64,000 nt of DNA from Osedax fenrisi (taxonomy: Eukaryota; Annelida; Polychaeta; Sabellida; Siboglinidae): positions 80,441,402 to 80,505,401 of the forward strand of contig OZ025239.1 in assembly GCA_964019155.1 (NCBI GenBank). Direction: 5' to 3'. Position numbers and translations under genes: made by a program. Positions 10,141-23,452 of this stretch are shown in pieces. Within the stretch, counting starts at the first letter, position 1. Each line of letters begins with the position of its first letter. The notes beneath the pieces were generated by a model that was given only the letters and a program-made list of their open reading frames with translations, was not told where the DNA came from and made no database searches.

Positions 10141-13100
10141 CATAGACCATAGTATAAGTTCAATAACATAAAAAAAGTAAAAGAAAGTATTAAATATTTA
10201 GATTAAATTAATAGTCATACATTTATATCGGTTTAAGTAATAAAATGTAAAGTATAATATATATATTATATATATATATATATATATGATTTATATATTT
10301 TATTTATATGTATATAATATATTTAATAAATAAAATAATGAGTTAAAAATAAGTTAATTAGATTTATTATATAAAATTAATAATAAATATAAAAATTAAT
10401 TTTCCATAAATGATTAATATAATATTTATGAATGGGTTGTTCACTCTGAGGAAGTTGTTTGTCTATATATGATCTCATTCTAATAGTTCCATTTTCTATA
10501 AATTCAGTAAATATAAATAAATTATTATATCCAACAATTAATAATTAAACCTTTAGTTCTTGTTGAGTCGTTCTCAAATAATTTATGATTCATATTATCT
10601 GTTTCTTAAATATGTAATATATGTATTTTAAATAAATAATTATTATTTTAAAAATAAGAAATATCTATTATAAATATATAAATTATTAATTTAGGGAGGC
10701 GCACTATATAAATAGAAATATAAATAGATGGCATAAATATTTGCTATTAAAAGTGTATCTACTTTTTCTATTAAAATCATAATTTTTATTTAATTTCAAA
10801 GATATTTTTTCAGTTATTAAAAAATAAACTATATTTAATATAAATTAACATGAACATAATTTAATAAATATTGAAAATTATCGTAGTAATATTATATTAA
10901 TTATTATATGTAAATTTCTCACTATCAATATACATGTTTAGAAATCTGTAAAAGTTTGAACTTATTTTGAATAGTATTTGTATGATTGGGATAATGATAA
11001 AATGTAGTTATAATACAAATAAAGTTATTGAGAAAATCGCATCTAAAATTTATATTCAATTTTATAAATATTTTAACATTCTGGTATATTTAATATATTC
11101 TATAGACTATTGTATATATATATTAATATGAAAATTTTCAAATAATATATCGTGATATGTAAAATAAAATAAAAGATATTAAATATATTAATAAATATGT
11201 TGACATAATTAATATGAAATACAATTATTAATTTGAATGCCTCTAGTTCATATTCTGTATGATCAGATATTTAAGTTTTGGTAATTTGTGATTTACAAAT
11301 TTTTAGTTAAGTGTATGTTTATCTAATTGTAGAGCACAGACCATAGATTATATCCTTACTAAATTAAATAAATTATAAATTTTTAATCATGAGAAACTAA
11401 TTAAACTATTTACAAAAATAATTATACAATTTTAATATTTACTGAAAATCAAAATAAGAAAATATTTTCATAATATTAATATTTTATAAAAATTATAATT
11501 TCTAAGTATTCAACTATCACCTGCTCTTTAAATCGGTAAAATTGTTACTTTTCTACGAGTTTAATTTGTTATAATTAAGAGGTAATCAGTAGTTATAGCA
11601 GTCCTATATTATCCTAGTTATAATGTTCAATAGTTTATTAGAATTAATACAAATAGTGCAGTAAAATGGAAGTTTTTCAGATTTCTACTTATATGAAATT
11701 AAATGTTTTAACGTCTCTATAAAGTCGCGACTTTATTTAATGAATATTTTATAGAATTATCTTTAATATTAATTTGATTCTTTGAATAACACTATTTTTT
11801 AAATTCAATTATAAATATAAATTATTTTATTTATAAACGGTTAATATAAGATATATATATATATCAACAATGTATATATTATACATGTATACACTATAGT
11901 GTATATAGAGTAGTACTACTATTGATAAAGTTTATTCAACTTTAAATCTTGGCATAGTACAGATTTATATTATAAATTTGATTATTTAGTAGTTTATTAT
12001 ATATTTATATATATATATATATATACCCAATATACTTATATAATACTTATTTTTAATTTTCTATTCATATTAACACAATTAGTATTATATTTAGAAAACA
12101 AAGAGAAGGTATTTCAGGAATGTTATTAAAAGAAATGTGACTTTGGATGCAATAATAAACTTTATATTAGATATTTATTTTAAAATATTTAAATCATATT
12201 AAAATAATTTCATTAATTTTAATAATTACAAATAGATATTTTTTTATAAAATTGCTAATATTATTATCAAAGATTTTCCGATATAGTGATAGCAAATAAA
12301 GAAGAAACAAAACAACATGAAAACATATAATAGGTAATATGTTTATATTTAATAATACAGTTTTGTCTTGTCATCTTCATCAATTGTATAGATATCATTA
12401 AATAGATATATAAATATATATATATTTAAATACCGTTATTATTAGTTACAAAAATAGAAACAAATTATATATATATTTAATAATAATTCTCTTTTGGTTT
12501 TCTGAGAAATAAAATTCTTTATTTATAATATTTTATTTTAATAATATAATATTATATTAATACTTATTTCCCCATACATCATCAACAATATTATTTTATA
12601 GCATATTTATTAAATTTGCACCTCAAATAATATCTAATAAATAATACTCAAATTATAAATATCATATATTTATATATCTAAAAGTTATATAAAAAATATT
12701 AATATATTCTCAAATTTATATTAGTATATATATATATATATACTTATAAATAGAATATAAATGAATACATTATATAAACCCATATTATTTCTTAAATAAT
12801 TCATAATTTTTAAATATATTTTGTTCTCTGAAATGTATAGTTACTTTAGTGTTAGTGTATAATGTATAGCGAGATTGATATAAGAGGGTTTCTAAATAAA
12901 ACTAAATATTTATATATATATATTTGATATATTCAATAGATTAATTCTAAAAAACTTAATAAAATAAATATTAAATTAACCGTATTTTTTAACTGTATTT
13001 ACAGCTATCTTAAACTTAAAATAATTCATATTTGTCATCTTTCAAAAGTCTTCATGTAGTTTCAAATGCTACCTTTATTATATGTATTATTATAGAAGAT

Positions 13101-13320
13101 AATATAATTATAATATTATATTGTTATTATATATTACATATTAAATATATTAAATATATTAATTCAAATTAAATAATAAATCACATGTATATATATATAT
13201 ATAATTAGGTCTGTATAAGCAATATTTAATCGAATGATCTCCTAAGCATTCAGCATAACTGTCATTTATAATATTGTACACGCTTTACGTATATGCAGTA
13301 ATGCTATAACGATGAGCCTG
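10141..13320. other. AT-rich sequence, no gene seen
   Basis: About 3.2 kb of low-complexity AT-rich DNA with short (AT)n tracts (for example 10258-10287, 12000-12027, 12725-12742). I see no open frame with coding character. Confidence 0.5.
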
Positions 13321-13324
13321 AAAC

Positions 13325-13414
13325 ATGGGGGAGGACACGTTCAATAAAAGCAAGGACACGATTGTTAACCTACGTGTCACGGTGCATTCCTCATTGTTCC
13401 TGCGAAGTGGTTAA
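13325..13414 (+). CDS. Weak candidate small ORF or first coding exon
   Basis: An ATG in an island less AT-rich than its surroundings opens 29 codons (begins MGEDTFNKSKDTIVNL) before TAA at 13412. A GTTAATG just before the stop could be a donor at 13410, making this a first exon. The 5' context is A at -3. No partner exon or homologue was recognised. It could equally be chance. Confidence 0.2.
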   Translation: MGEDTFNKSKDTIVNLRVTVHSSLFLRSG

Positions 13415-14640
13415 TGTGATGTATATGGGGTGGAGTGGAGTGGGGGTGGGGTGGGGTGGCGTATTGTGAAAGTGTTTAGGGTACTACACCTGAGAGAATA
13501 TCGCCCCCCATTTGTTTTGATTACGATTGCCGTGGTGAAATTTAAAATATTCTACATAAATCGTTGTATAACAAATATACCTACATACTATATAGTATAC
13601 TACTATATTATTTAGTAACATAATGTTACTAACATTACATATAATTGTTATGACTTATGAGGTAATTTGTATTGAATTTTACAAAGCGATTTATGAATGA
13701 TTTTAATAATAGTGTAATGACATTATCTATAGTAATAATATTAGTAATTTGTATTATTAATATTATTAATTGTCAGTATCCTCAAATTACATTGCCATCC
13801 AAATACTTCAATTTGTATATTTATAATAATATAATTTTATTTCAAATATTTTGATAATCAGACAAATAAATGATTATCCATGGATATATGGATATATTTA
13901 TTTATTAACAATATATTTTATTATTGTTGTATTAATTATTATGTTATTATAACAATTATAGTGAAAAATATTATATAGACTTTATATTATAATTGTTAAT
14001 TTCTATTTAACAAATACATTTATAATACTAAATTATTATGATAATTATAATAATTTGTATTAATAACATATAATTATTTAATAATTTATTATTATAATTA
14101 TTATCATAATAATATATTTAATTTAGTATAATATATAATATTTAATATTAGCATATGGCGCATGTTTATAATACTATGGATGTTGATTTTTATTCGTTAT
14201 TAAGTATAGTTTTATATTAAATATTTCAATAATAAATCTGAAGAACAGCAAAGAATAACACAAAAATATATAATACACAATTTTAATTAGTATTTAATTA
14301 TTTACTTATTATATCATATACATTATATGTATTATTACCATAGTACCTTAGTTACTTAGTATTTAAAAATTTTCTTATTATATCATATAATATATAACCA
14401 TATTTGTTTCATTTAATCCATTTATATTTTGTTATATAATATATTTATGTTTTTTGTTATATATTTATTATAATAATACATATAAATGATATGATATAAT
14501 AAGAAATAATTAAAATATTATAATATTATAATAATTAAATACTTAGTATTATAATTATTATAATTAGTATAATATATATATACTAATTAAAATGTATATA
14601 TATAAATTTACATTATTATAATAATATATAATATCGAACA
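13415..14640. other. G-rich spot followed by AT-rich repeats
   Basis: At 13425-13462 the plus strand is a run of GGGGT/GGAGT blocks. The rest is AT-rich, made of TTATTATAATTAT-type inverted motifs that also occur at 17820-18135. No gene seen. Confidence 0.5.
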
Positions 14641-14644
14641 TAAG

Positions 14645-15115
14645 TAGCAGAGACGCCAAAAATCAACGACTGATAGTTTATTCGATATCGGAGCGCGCAC
14701 TATCGGAGTTGAAACGACTGCCCCTAGATATGGGCGTGTCATATCTAAGTTAAATCAGTATATAATGTGTACACGTAATATACTTTTATATATATAAATA
14801 GATACATACTTTATACACACATACATACACATACACTCACATATATATATATGTGTATGTATGCGTATGTGTAAAATATGTCTATATATATATAAAAGTA
14901 CTTCACAAAAAACTATGTATACAATTTCTTACTATATATATATATATATATATTTATACATGTAATATACTGATTTAACAAATAAACATAACTTAGATAT
15001 GACATGCCCATATCTAGAGGCGGGTGTCTAAACTCCGTAAACATGCGCACCGATATAGAATACGATATTAGTCGTAGTCTATGACTCATAGATATTTGGC
15101 ACCTTTACAGCGTAG
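14645..15115. mobile_element. Fold-back (MITE-like) element
   Basis: Two inverted arms of roughly 110-130 bp flank an (AT/GT)-rich centre. The best-preserved part is ctagatatgggcgtgtcat at 14724 onward and its reverse complement at 14990-15017 (28 bp with one mismatch). Outer parts match more loosely (GCCAAAAATC versus GCCAAATATC when one arm is reversed). No coding capacity. Exact ends and target duplication are not resolved. Confidence 0.6.
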
Positions 15116-15337
15116 TAACCTATAATATTTATAATTATAATATAATTAAAATATTATAATATTATAATAATATTTAATATTATTATAATATTATATTTAA
15201 TATAATATTATTATAATAATTATAATTATAAATACATAACAAAATATAATTAATATATAACATATAATATTTTATTAAATATAATAATTATTATGTTATT
15301 ATTATAACAAATATAGCAGTTATACTATAACTATAAC

Positions 15338-16906
15338 CATAGTGGGCATTGTGAGGTTTTTTGGTTTTTGGTTTTTTGCTAAAATATAAATTAAATAGGA
15401 TATATCAAATATATAATATATTCTATTATATTATAATAATAATTATTATTATTATACACTTTAATTAATAATTCATTTTAAAACTTAAATTTTATTAAAT
15501 AAATAATAGTTAATTAAGCTTATTTTGTTTTTTGTGAAGGTTTTTTGTCTAAATATAAATTAAATGTCATATAGTACAATAATAATTATTATATTTAATA
15601 TAATATTATAATTATTATTAATAATATATTATTATAATTATTATTAATATATTATTATAATATATATTATATACATTTAAAATTTAAATTTTAAATGTAT
15701 TAAATTTAATTCATGTTTAAACTTTAATTATTAGAGTATATTATGTTTATACTTGTAGTTTATTTATATAAGTAGCAAAGATTTTTCTAAGGAAAGATAC
15801 AAGTTATATGTATAACATTGAATCACACGATGTTATCGTAAGTGTTATATATATGTTTATTGGGGCGTTTTTTGTAACATACCAACATACCAAGTTAGCA
15901 AGCTTTTTTAGTAATGTACCAACGTCCCATCTGTATTCTTATACGTGTAGGCGCAGATTGTACGTTGGGATGTTGCTACATTGGCATGTTACAAAAAACG
16001 AAACATCCCAACGTCACAATGTACCAACGTCCCTTACACAATGTAAAGATGGTGTATATTATGCATGCATTTTCCGTAGACATACCAATGTTCCAATGTA
16101 CCATCGGACGTTGGTATTTTACAACAAACGCGCATGTTTAGTTTATATAACCCTTACGAGATCGTGTCATTCAATTTTGTATACAAAACACCAACAGTAT
16201 ATATCAACCACCTATATCGGGCTAATTTTAGGAACTAGGTGTTGTTTATAATGTAAAATAATATGTTTAAATTATTATTTATATGATAAAAACTTAAGTT
16301 AAAAGTGTTAATTGCTAATATATAACAAAGCAATAGGATATATAGGTTTTAAATGATATACATATATATGAGGCGAGTAAAATCTAATTTATATTGCATG
16401 TAATTTAATTGAGCTATATAAATATTATTGTATGGAAACCGCGCCGTACCTATACTAATTAGGTGATTGGATACTACTGCTAGTTGTGGCAGGTATACCT
16501 ATACTACGTAGTAGTTATTAATTACAGCGCATATATAGTGATATAGTAAATTAACTTAATTATTAAGATTCGTTTTTTTTTAATATTAGTTTTTTGGTTT
16601 TTTGATCAAATATAAATTAAATAGCTATTCTATTATATATAAATATTATGTATTTACATACTATATTAAAATGAACATATATTACTAAATATAATTTTTA
16701 TATTATTATACAAAAATTATAATTATATTAAATAATTATTTTCATCTATGAAAAAACCAAAAAACCATAAATAAACCTTGTAAAAACCAAAAAAAACACG
16801 ATAAAACCTAAACAAATTTTAAAACCCAAATAACTAGGAAAAAATCAATAAAAACTAGGAAAAAACCAAAAAACCTGGAGCAAAAAAATGTTTTTTGCCA
16901 ACTATG
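15338..16906. mobile_element. Non-autonomous hAT-like element A
   Basis: The left end CATAGTGGGCA and right end TGCCAACTATG are inverted. Inside each end are oligo-T/G stretches (GGTTTTTTGGTTTTTGG, and the A/C complement on the right). Flanks are actataac (15330-15337) and actataag (16907-16914), a 7/8 match to an 8-bp target duplication, as expected for hAT elements. The unit 'TTTTTG..AAATATAAATTAAAT' appears three times inside (near 15370, 15550, 16600). No transposase was recognised. Confidence 0.55.
15860..16125. repeat. Fold-back sequence built on ACCAACGTCCC
   Basis: Inside element A, the words gtaccaacgtccc, acatcccaacgt and their complement gggacgttgg or acgttgg occur repeatedly in both orientations. 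For example ttttttgtaacataccaa near 15870 opposes ttggcatgttacaaaaaac near 15981. The region could form hairpins. Two overlapping open frames here are a by-product of this repeat. Confidence 0.5.
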
Positions 16907-16970
16907 ACTATAAGTTATTGTCATTATATCTCATAGTTACTATAATTATTATTATAATCACTATTATAAT

Positions 16971-17704
16971 CAGGGTTAGTCGGTTTTTTTGATCAAAAAA
17001 ACCATTGGTTTTTTTGGTTTATTTGGTTTTTTTAACATTAAAAGCGTTCAATCAAAAATAAGTAATCGATTAGGCAATGATAAGGCTGCAAAACTTGTTT
17101 TTTTATTTCGAGAATTAAATTGATTATATTTCTATTAGAAATCATCTAATTATTATTATTATTATTTTTTAAATTATTATATTGTTACAATTTGTAACTT
17201 GTTATTTTATTGTGAGAATTATATTGATTATATTTCTATTAGAAATCATCTAATTATTATTATTATTATTTTTTAAATTATTATATTGTTACAATTTGTA
17301 ACTTGTAATTTTATTGTGAGAATTATATTGATTATATTTCTAATTACTGTATTGTTATTTTTTTTAATTATTATTTTTTTACAATTTGTAACTATTTTTT
17401 TTATTATATTTTACTTTATTTTTATAATAAATATATTTTAATAAAATAATTTTATTAACATTTAATATTAATAATATATTATTGAAAATTTAATAATATA
17501 TATATATATAATTAATATATATAAATAATATTCATTAGTGTTGTATATTTTATACTTACTCTATATATGTATGTTTTGCACAGACATTTAATAATCGATC
17601 TAGGTATTTATAATATTTTCTAATTAATAATCCGAACATTTAATTATAAAAAAACCAAAAAAACCAAAAAAACCACAAAAAAAGCAAATAAACCGCCAAC
17701 CCTG
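16971..17704. mobile_element. Non-autonomous hAT-like element B
   Basis: It begins CAGGGTTAGTCGGTTTTTTT and ends with the inverted ...AAATAAACCGCCAACCCTG. Both ends are followed inwards by TTTTTTTGG-type stretches. It is flanked by a perfect 8-bp direct repeat attataat (16963-16970 and 17705-17712). CAGGG termini and an 8-bp duplication are hAT features. The flank is itself AT-repetitive, which weakens the duplication. It lies only 64 bp from element A and shares its T/G-rich subterminal style. Confidence 0.6.
17110..17395. repeat. 104-bp tandem repeat, about 2.7 copies
   Basis: The word gagaattaWattgattat recurs at 17110, 17214 and 17318, exactly 104 bp apart. The first two units are nearly identical and the third is truncated. 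It lies inside hAT-like element B. Confidence 0.85.
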
Positions 17705-17712
17705 ATTATAAT

Positions 17713-18148
17713 AATAGTGAAGAAATAAAATATATGTTATATTAAATATAATTATTATTATAATAATTATATAAAAATTAACATATTATTATAATTATTA
17801 TAATAATATTATTATAATATTTATAATTGTCAATTTGTATTCAACAAATACATTTATAATAATTATAATTATTATTATTAATAATTATTATTATTAATAA
17901 TAATTATTATTATAATACATAATTATTAAATAATTTATTATCATAATTATTATCATAATAATTATGATAATAATATATTTAATGTAGTATTATATTTAAT
18001 ATAATATTATAATTATTATAATTATTATAATAATAATACTAAATATACGGAAATACTTTATGAAATAATTATGATAATAATATTATATTAAATATATTTA
18101 ATTTAGTATTATATTTAATATAATATTATAATTATTATAATTATTATT
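17713..18148. other. AT-rich repeat DNA
   Basis: Dense ATTATTATAAT and TTATCATAATAA inverted motifs, sharing a longer stretch (caacaaatacatttataat) with 13990-14030. No gene seen. Confidence 0.5.
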
Positions 18149-18450
18149 GCCTGTGTGGCTCAGTGGCTAAGGCGTCAGACACACAAGCAGTAGGACACGG
18201 GTTCGACCCTAGTCCGGACCATTAATTAATTTTATAAAATGGGTCTTAAAATATTATTTAGAAGTGATCTTATATAATTGTGTATAAATAAATGATCGGC
18301 TCTCGTTAAAACCATGGATGCCTTAACATGAGAGCGGCTTCGAAGGGACATTAGAGCCATATATGGTTATATGTGAAAACTTCATCTAAGTTCCTGGATG
18401 GGATGAAAGGACTCCACCAAATAAAATAACAATAACAATAACAATAACAA
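18149..18450 (+). mobile_element. tRNA-derived SINE, copy 1 (best preserved)
   Basis: The 5' head is tRNA-like with an A box TGGCTCAGTGG and a B box GGGTTCGACCC, the internal RNA polymerase III promoter. The order ctaaggcg...cagac resembles a tRNA-Leu 5' half (tentative). A unique body follows (aaatgatcggctctcgttaa, acatgagagcggcttcgaag, ggttatatgtgaaaacttca), then an (aataac)n tail. Two more copies lie at 48751 and 53386. Confidence 0.85.
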
Positions 18451-18566
18451 TAATAATTATAATAATAAATATACGGAAATACTTATGTTTAATTATTAAA
18501 TTAATACATATTCATCAGTAACTAAAGGTGGTGATTTCCAAATCGGTATAATAATAAATTATTATT

Positions 18567-19857
18567 AGTGACTTAGTGTTACAGTGTAACACTGTTACAC
18601 TCAGTGTACTATCGATATCGGTGAAATTTCGGAACAATGTAGCTTTTTAAATCAAAATCATACATATAATTTTAAATAATTATTTAATAATTATTTAAAA
18701 CTTATATGAATATTGATATCGATAGTACACTAAGAGTGATTTTAGACATGATGTTGATGATGGATTCGGCTGCTTCACATGATTCATCAATATTTTAGTA
18801 TTCAGAATACCCCAACAATTTTTTTTTTTGAATTAGGTCAATATTTGCTGTGCGAGGGCATGTTCACTTTACAAAAAAGTTAACATGGGAATAGATAGGA
18901 AAATTCCAAAAAAAAACAAATATGTATATTTTTCACATTTATAATTAATATAAAATCATAAAATTTTCAGAATATGTGTAATGTGTATAGTTCCTATGAA
19001 TAATATCAAATTTATAAAAAAAATTATTTTATTTCTAGGATTTTTTATCAAATTATAGGATTTTCCAGAATTGTTGTTGACCTCTCATAATTTTGTACAT
19101 AATCGTTATATTTGATAAATTTATATTATATATAATAAAAAAACAATTAATTAATCACTATATATTAAAATTTGGTCGAAAAAATAATAAATACCCTGGT
19201 ATTTCTTTAATTTTGTTAAATATCATCAAAAAATGACCATTTTTTCTGTGGAGGGGTACAAATTTTAAGATTTTTTTTTTTTTTTTTTCTACCTCATCTT
19301 AAGATATTATATTTTAACGTACAAGTATTATAAATTAAAAAAAATAGCTCTTTATAATTTTAATAAATAGTTAAAGTGGCCTAATTTTTAGAAAATTTTT
19401 ATATATATAAAATTTATTTTATTGTTTAAATTAATTATCTAATAATTAATATTGTAATTAGGGATACTCTAGATAATATTTACTATATATTAATGTTACC
19501 TATTAGAAGAATATAGTATTTAAAAAAGTACTCAGTATTATATATATACCCATTAAAATAAAATACAAATAAAATGTACAGAATTCAAATAAATGTCCTT
19601 ACGGACATTTTTTATAAACATATACAATACAATTACATAGAAATAACGACATTTCGAGATTTATTTTTTTTTAATAATTTTTTTTTTAAAACCTCCGTCG
19701 CACCACCAATAATGAACCAAAAGGTATATGGTTTAATAAAATAGTATCATGAGCATCATATTTATAGAATCTAATATGAAGCAGTAATATCTGGAAAATA
19801 AAATCACTCTTATAGTACACTTAGTGTAACAGTGTTACACTGTAACACTAAGTCACT
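18567..19857. mobile_element. Element with palindromic GTTACAGTGTAAC ends
   Basis: The left end AGTGACTTAGTGTTACAGTG continues through TAACACTGTTACAC. The right end is its reverse complement, ending at 19857, with about 34 bp nearly perfect. A second inverted pair (gtactatcgatatcg near 18608, cgatatcaatattc complement near 18710) is nested at the left. The interior is AT-rich and shows no ORF. Probably a non-autonomous DNA transposon. Superfamily and target duplication unresolved. Confidence 0.55.
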
Positions 19858-20035
19858 TACTAAGTAACTTTAAGTTAAAAGTTTAACTTAGTCACTATTA
19901 TAGTGACTATATCTTAGTGACTCACTAACTAAGTTATTGTAATAATGTGTTAGTGACTAACAATGTTAGTGTTAGTGTTACAATGTGATAGTGTTACAGT
20001 GTAACACTGTTACAGTGTAACAGTGTTACACTGTA
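19858..20035. repeat. Cluster of GTTACACTGTAAC palindromes
   Basis: Immediately right of the previous element, short words AGTGAC, GTTAGTG and GTTACAGTGTAACACTG repeat in both orientations and give nested palindromes. It may be another, rearranged terminal copy of the same element. Confidence 0.6.
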
Positions 20036-20779
20036 ACATTTGTTGAACAAGTTTTTCACATGGTTATTAAGTTAATAACTTATTAACTATTATATTTATA
20101 ATAAAATATATGATATACTAAGTATTATAATAATTAGTATATTATATACTATATAATATAGAGTATATAATAGGTAATGGTACATAACGGCCGTAAATCA
20201 AAACGGCCGTAGAGAACACGTGATATTAAGTTTACTCTAGTTTACTCTAGAATCTAGCCTTCCCTATGATCACGTGATATCCCTGGTTAACTCGGGTGAT
20301 AACAATACATTTAAAATTTAATATATTATTTAAATATATTTTAATTTAAATATATATTATTATTAATTTGTTGTAATACGTAATGATATAACTACATACC
20401 CACAATTATTTGATCTCATATAATAATTAGCTCTGCATAACTAATTATTAAATAAAGTTAATTTAAAGAAAATAAAGTTAATTTAAAGAAAATAAAGTTA
20501 AAATAATTATTTGTAAATTTTAATTTAAAAAATATTCAAATATATGTATTAATTGATGATATATTGCAAGGGGTGTATATCTACGTATTTTACGTATGGC
20601 GTACGCCGCACTCTATACACTATTATTTCTACTAATACGGAAAGAGCTGCCGCCATATTGGGGGACTCTAGGAAACATATATATGTAAAAAATATCTATT
20701 ATTTTAAAAACTATTATAGTTTTAGTTACTATATTTAAAATATTATTTATATTTTATTTTATTAGTTGATACAATGTTT

Positions 20780-21110
20780 AATTATGTAATCAATTACAAA
20801 TATATGTATTACTTAATCATTGTTATTAATAGTATTAAGCTAATATACTTATATTATTCACAGATTCGTTTTATACTCAAATAAAGTAATAATTTCACAA
20901 ATATTTTTTTAATATTTATTAAAATTGTATGTATTTAAATTAAATTTTAATTATGTAATACATTACAAATATATGAAATAATAAATCGATGATATTAATA
21001 TTAATTAAGCTAATATAAATATATTATTTTCAGATTATTTTATACTCAAATAAAGTAAAAATTTCAAAAATATATATTAAATATTTATTCAAATGTAAAG
21101 TTCCGATAAT
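20780..21110. repeat. ~170-bp imperfect tandem duplication
   Basis: The series aattatgtaat...acaaatatatg...attaagctaatata...cagatt..ttttatactcaaataaagta occurs twice, about 170 bp apart, with small differences. Confidence 0.6.
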
Positions 21111-21990
21111 TATTATTTTAATAATATATTAAAGAAATAAAAATTAGTGTTCCAATGTTATATTAAGAGTATATCTTTACAATATTTGTAATTATAATAT
21201 ATTAAATAAATGATAAATATACATTTTAAAATAATAAAACACTATGCATATCATGTATACAGTATATAATATACTATATGATATACATAATTTAGTATAT
21301 TTTACATATATAACTAAATCGTAAAACATTACAATTCGTAAAATTGTAATTTATTATAATGATAAACTCTGATTATAATTAAATATGTTATTCTATGTAA
21401 TTTAAATATTACATACAATAATATATTAAATAAATAATAATATAAGTAATAATAATTATAAAAAATATGATAATATAGATAATAATATAATAAAAAGTAT
21501 AAATATATATTATTCATTATTAAATAATATTAATTTTGTAAACAAAAATTCTTATACATCTCGTAGACTCCTTATCGATTATTTCCATATACACTTAGTG
21601 CATTTTTATTTTAATAAATATTTATATATTTTTAATTAAAATTATTCTGATTTATACCAGGCTCATAAGATGTATAAGAATGATTAATGATATTTATAAA
21701 TGCGATATATGAAGCTCCTATAGGAATCATTATAATGATTGGACTTTTATGTTACCTATATTATATGAAGTAAGTTTATTATACGGGTGTCATATTTGTC
21801 ATTAATATTAACTCAGTCGTGTTAATTAAAGGCATCTTTTAATGAAGTTGATAGTATGATTTGAAATAATGTGACAGTTAGTTTTGCTGGAAGGTGATAG
21901 TACGATATGATGTAACGTGACATTACAATATGAAATAACGTGACAGTACGGGTGCTGGAAGTAATTGTGATGACATCATAAGGTACGTTA

Positions 21991-22709
21991 ACCTTCCAGC
22001 ATACCGTAATATCAAGTTCCATCATATTATACTGTCACGTCCCATAATATCTTACTGTCCTGTCCCATCATACTGTACGTTCACCTTCCAGCATACCGTA
22101 ATATCAAGTTCCATCATATTATACTGTCACGTCCCATAATATCTTACTGTCCTGTCCCATCATACTGTACGTTCACCTTCCAGCATACCGTAATATCAAG
22201 TTCCATCCTATTATACTGTCACGTCCCATAATATCTTACTATCCTGTCCCATCATACTGTACGTTCACCTTCCAGCATACCGTAATATCAAGTTCCATCA
22301 TATTATACTGTCACGTCCCATAATATCTTACTATCCTGTCCCATCATACTGTACGTTCACCTTCCAGCATACCGTAATATCAAGTTCCATCATATTATAC
22401 TGTCACGTCCCATAATATCTTACTATCCTGTCCCATTATACTGTACGTTCACCTTCCAGCATACCGTAATATCAAGTTCCATCCTATTATACTGTCACGT
22501 CCCATAATATCTTACTATCCTGTCCCATCATACTGTACGTTCACCTTCCAGCATACCGTAATATCAAGTTCCATCATATTATACTGTCACGTCCCATAAT
22601 ATCTTACTATCCTGTCCCATTATACTGTACGTTCACCTTCCAGCATACCGTAATATCAAGTTCCATCATATCGTACTGTTACCTTCCAGCATACCATATT
22701 TCATGTTCC

Positions 22710-22718
<9 letters not shown>
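21991..22718. repeat. Minisatellite, about 8 x 92 bp
   Basis: Units starting accttccagcataccgtaat begin at 21991 and every 92 bp to 22635, with a degenerate end at 22681. The unit continues through atcaagttccatcatattat, actgtcacgtcccataatat, and cttactgtcctgtcccatca. Just upstream (21840-21960) partial copies occur in reverse orientation (gctggaaggtgatagtacga), so the array is headed by a fold-back. Confidence 0.9.
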
Positions 22719-22740
<22 letters not shown>

Positions 22741-23130
22741 AAATATATATGTAATATATATATATATATATAATTTATATATACTATATGTATTATATAT
22801 TACATACTGATATAATTATTTATATATATATAATTAATATATACAAACATTAATTAAAAAGATCTTTAATATTAAAAAGCTTAAATTAAACAATTATTAT
22901 AATTAATTATAATTATTTATGTAGAACTAACTCCTCCCTTATTCGTACCCACTGGTATTATAATACCTTATAAGGTATAGGCAACACCACATTTTTTGTG
23001 CAAATTCGATTTCACATGGAATTCTATCACAAAATATAGTATCTATAAAAGTTAATTAAATATAAGAACTAATGATTAACTAAATTGATAAATAAATTAT
23101 AATTAACCATTATAAATATAATTATTTATT

Positions 23131-23452
23131 AATCTCGTACGACTTATTAAATTAAAATTATTTCACAATTATACAGTACTTATTCTAATATATATATATA
23201 TAATACAATATATTTTATCAATATTTAATAACGAATTATATATATATATATATTCGTATAGGAATTGTAAGAATTATAAGAATTTTATTATTATGAAATA
23301 AATTAAATTTAATAATTCTTTCGAAATTACTTTTTACGAGATTACTATAATTATACAGTTCTTATACCAATATATATATTCGTATAAGAACTGTATTATT
23401 ATTAAATAAATTTAATTTAATAAGTTGTACGAAATTACCTCGTACGAGATTA
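23131..23452. mobile_element. Small fold-back element
   Basis: Left arm aatctcgtacgacttattaa opposes right arm ...ttaataagttgt..cgtacgagatt. A third partial arm (tttttacgagattactataa) sits in the middle. AT-rich, no ORF. Nested in the 3.5-kb element. Confidence 0.5.

Noticed and set aside
15808..16251. 147-codon frame inside hAT-like element A
   Set aside because: A second overlapping frame is also open and the sequence is made of inverted ACCAACGTCCC words. No domain recognised.
18149..18221. Functional tRNA gene
   Set aside because: A and B boxes are present, but the acceptor stem does not pair properly and the sequence continues into a SINE body found in other copies.
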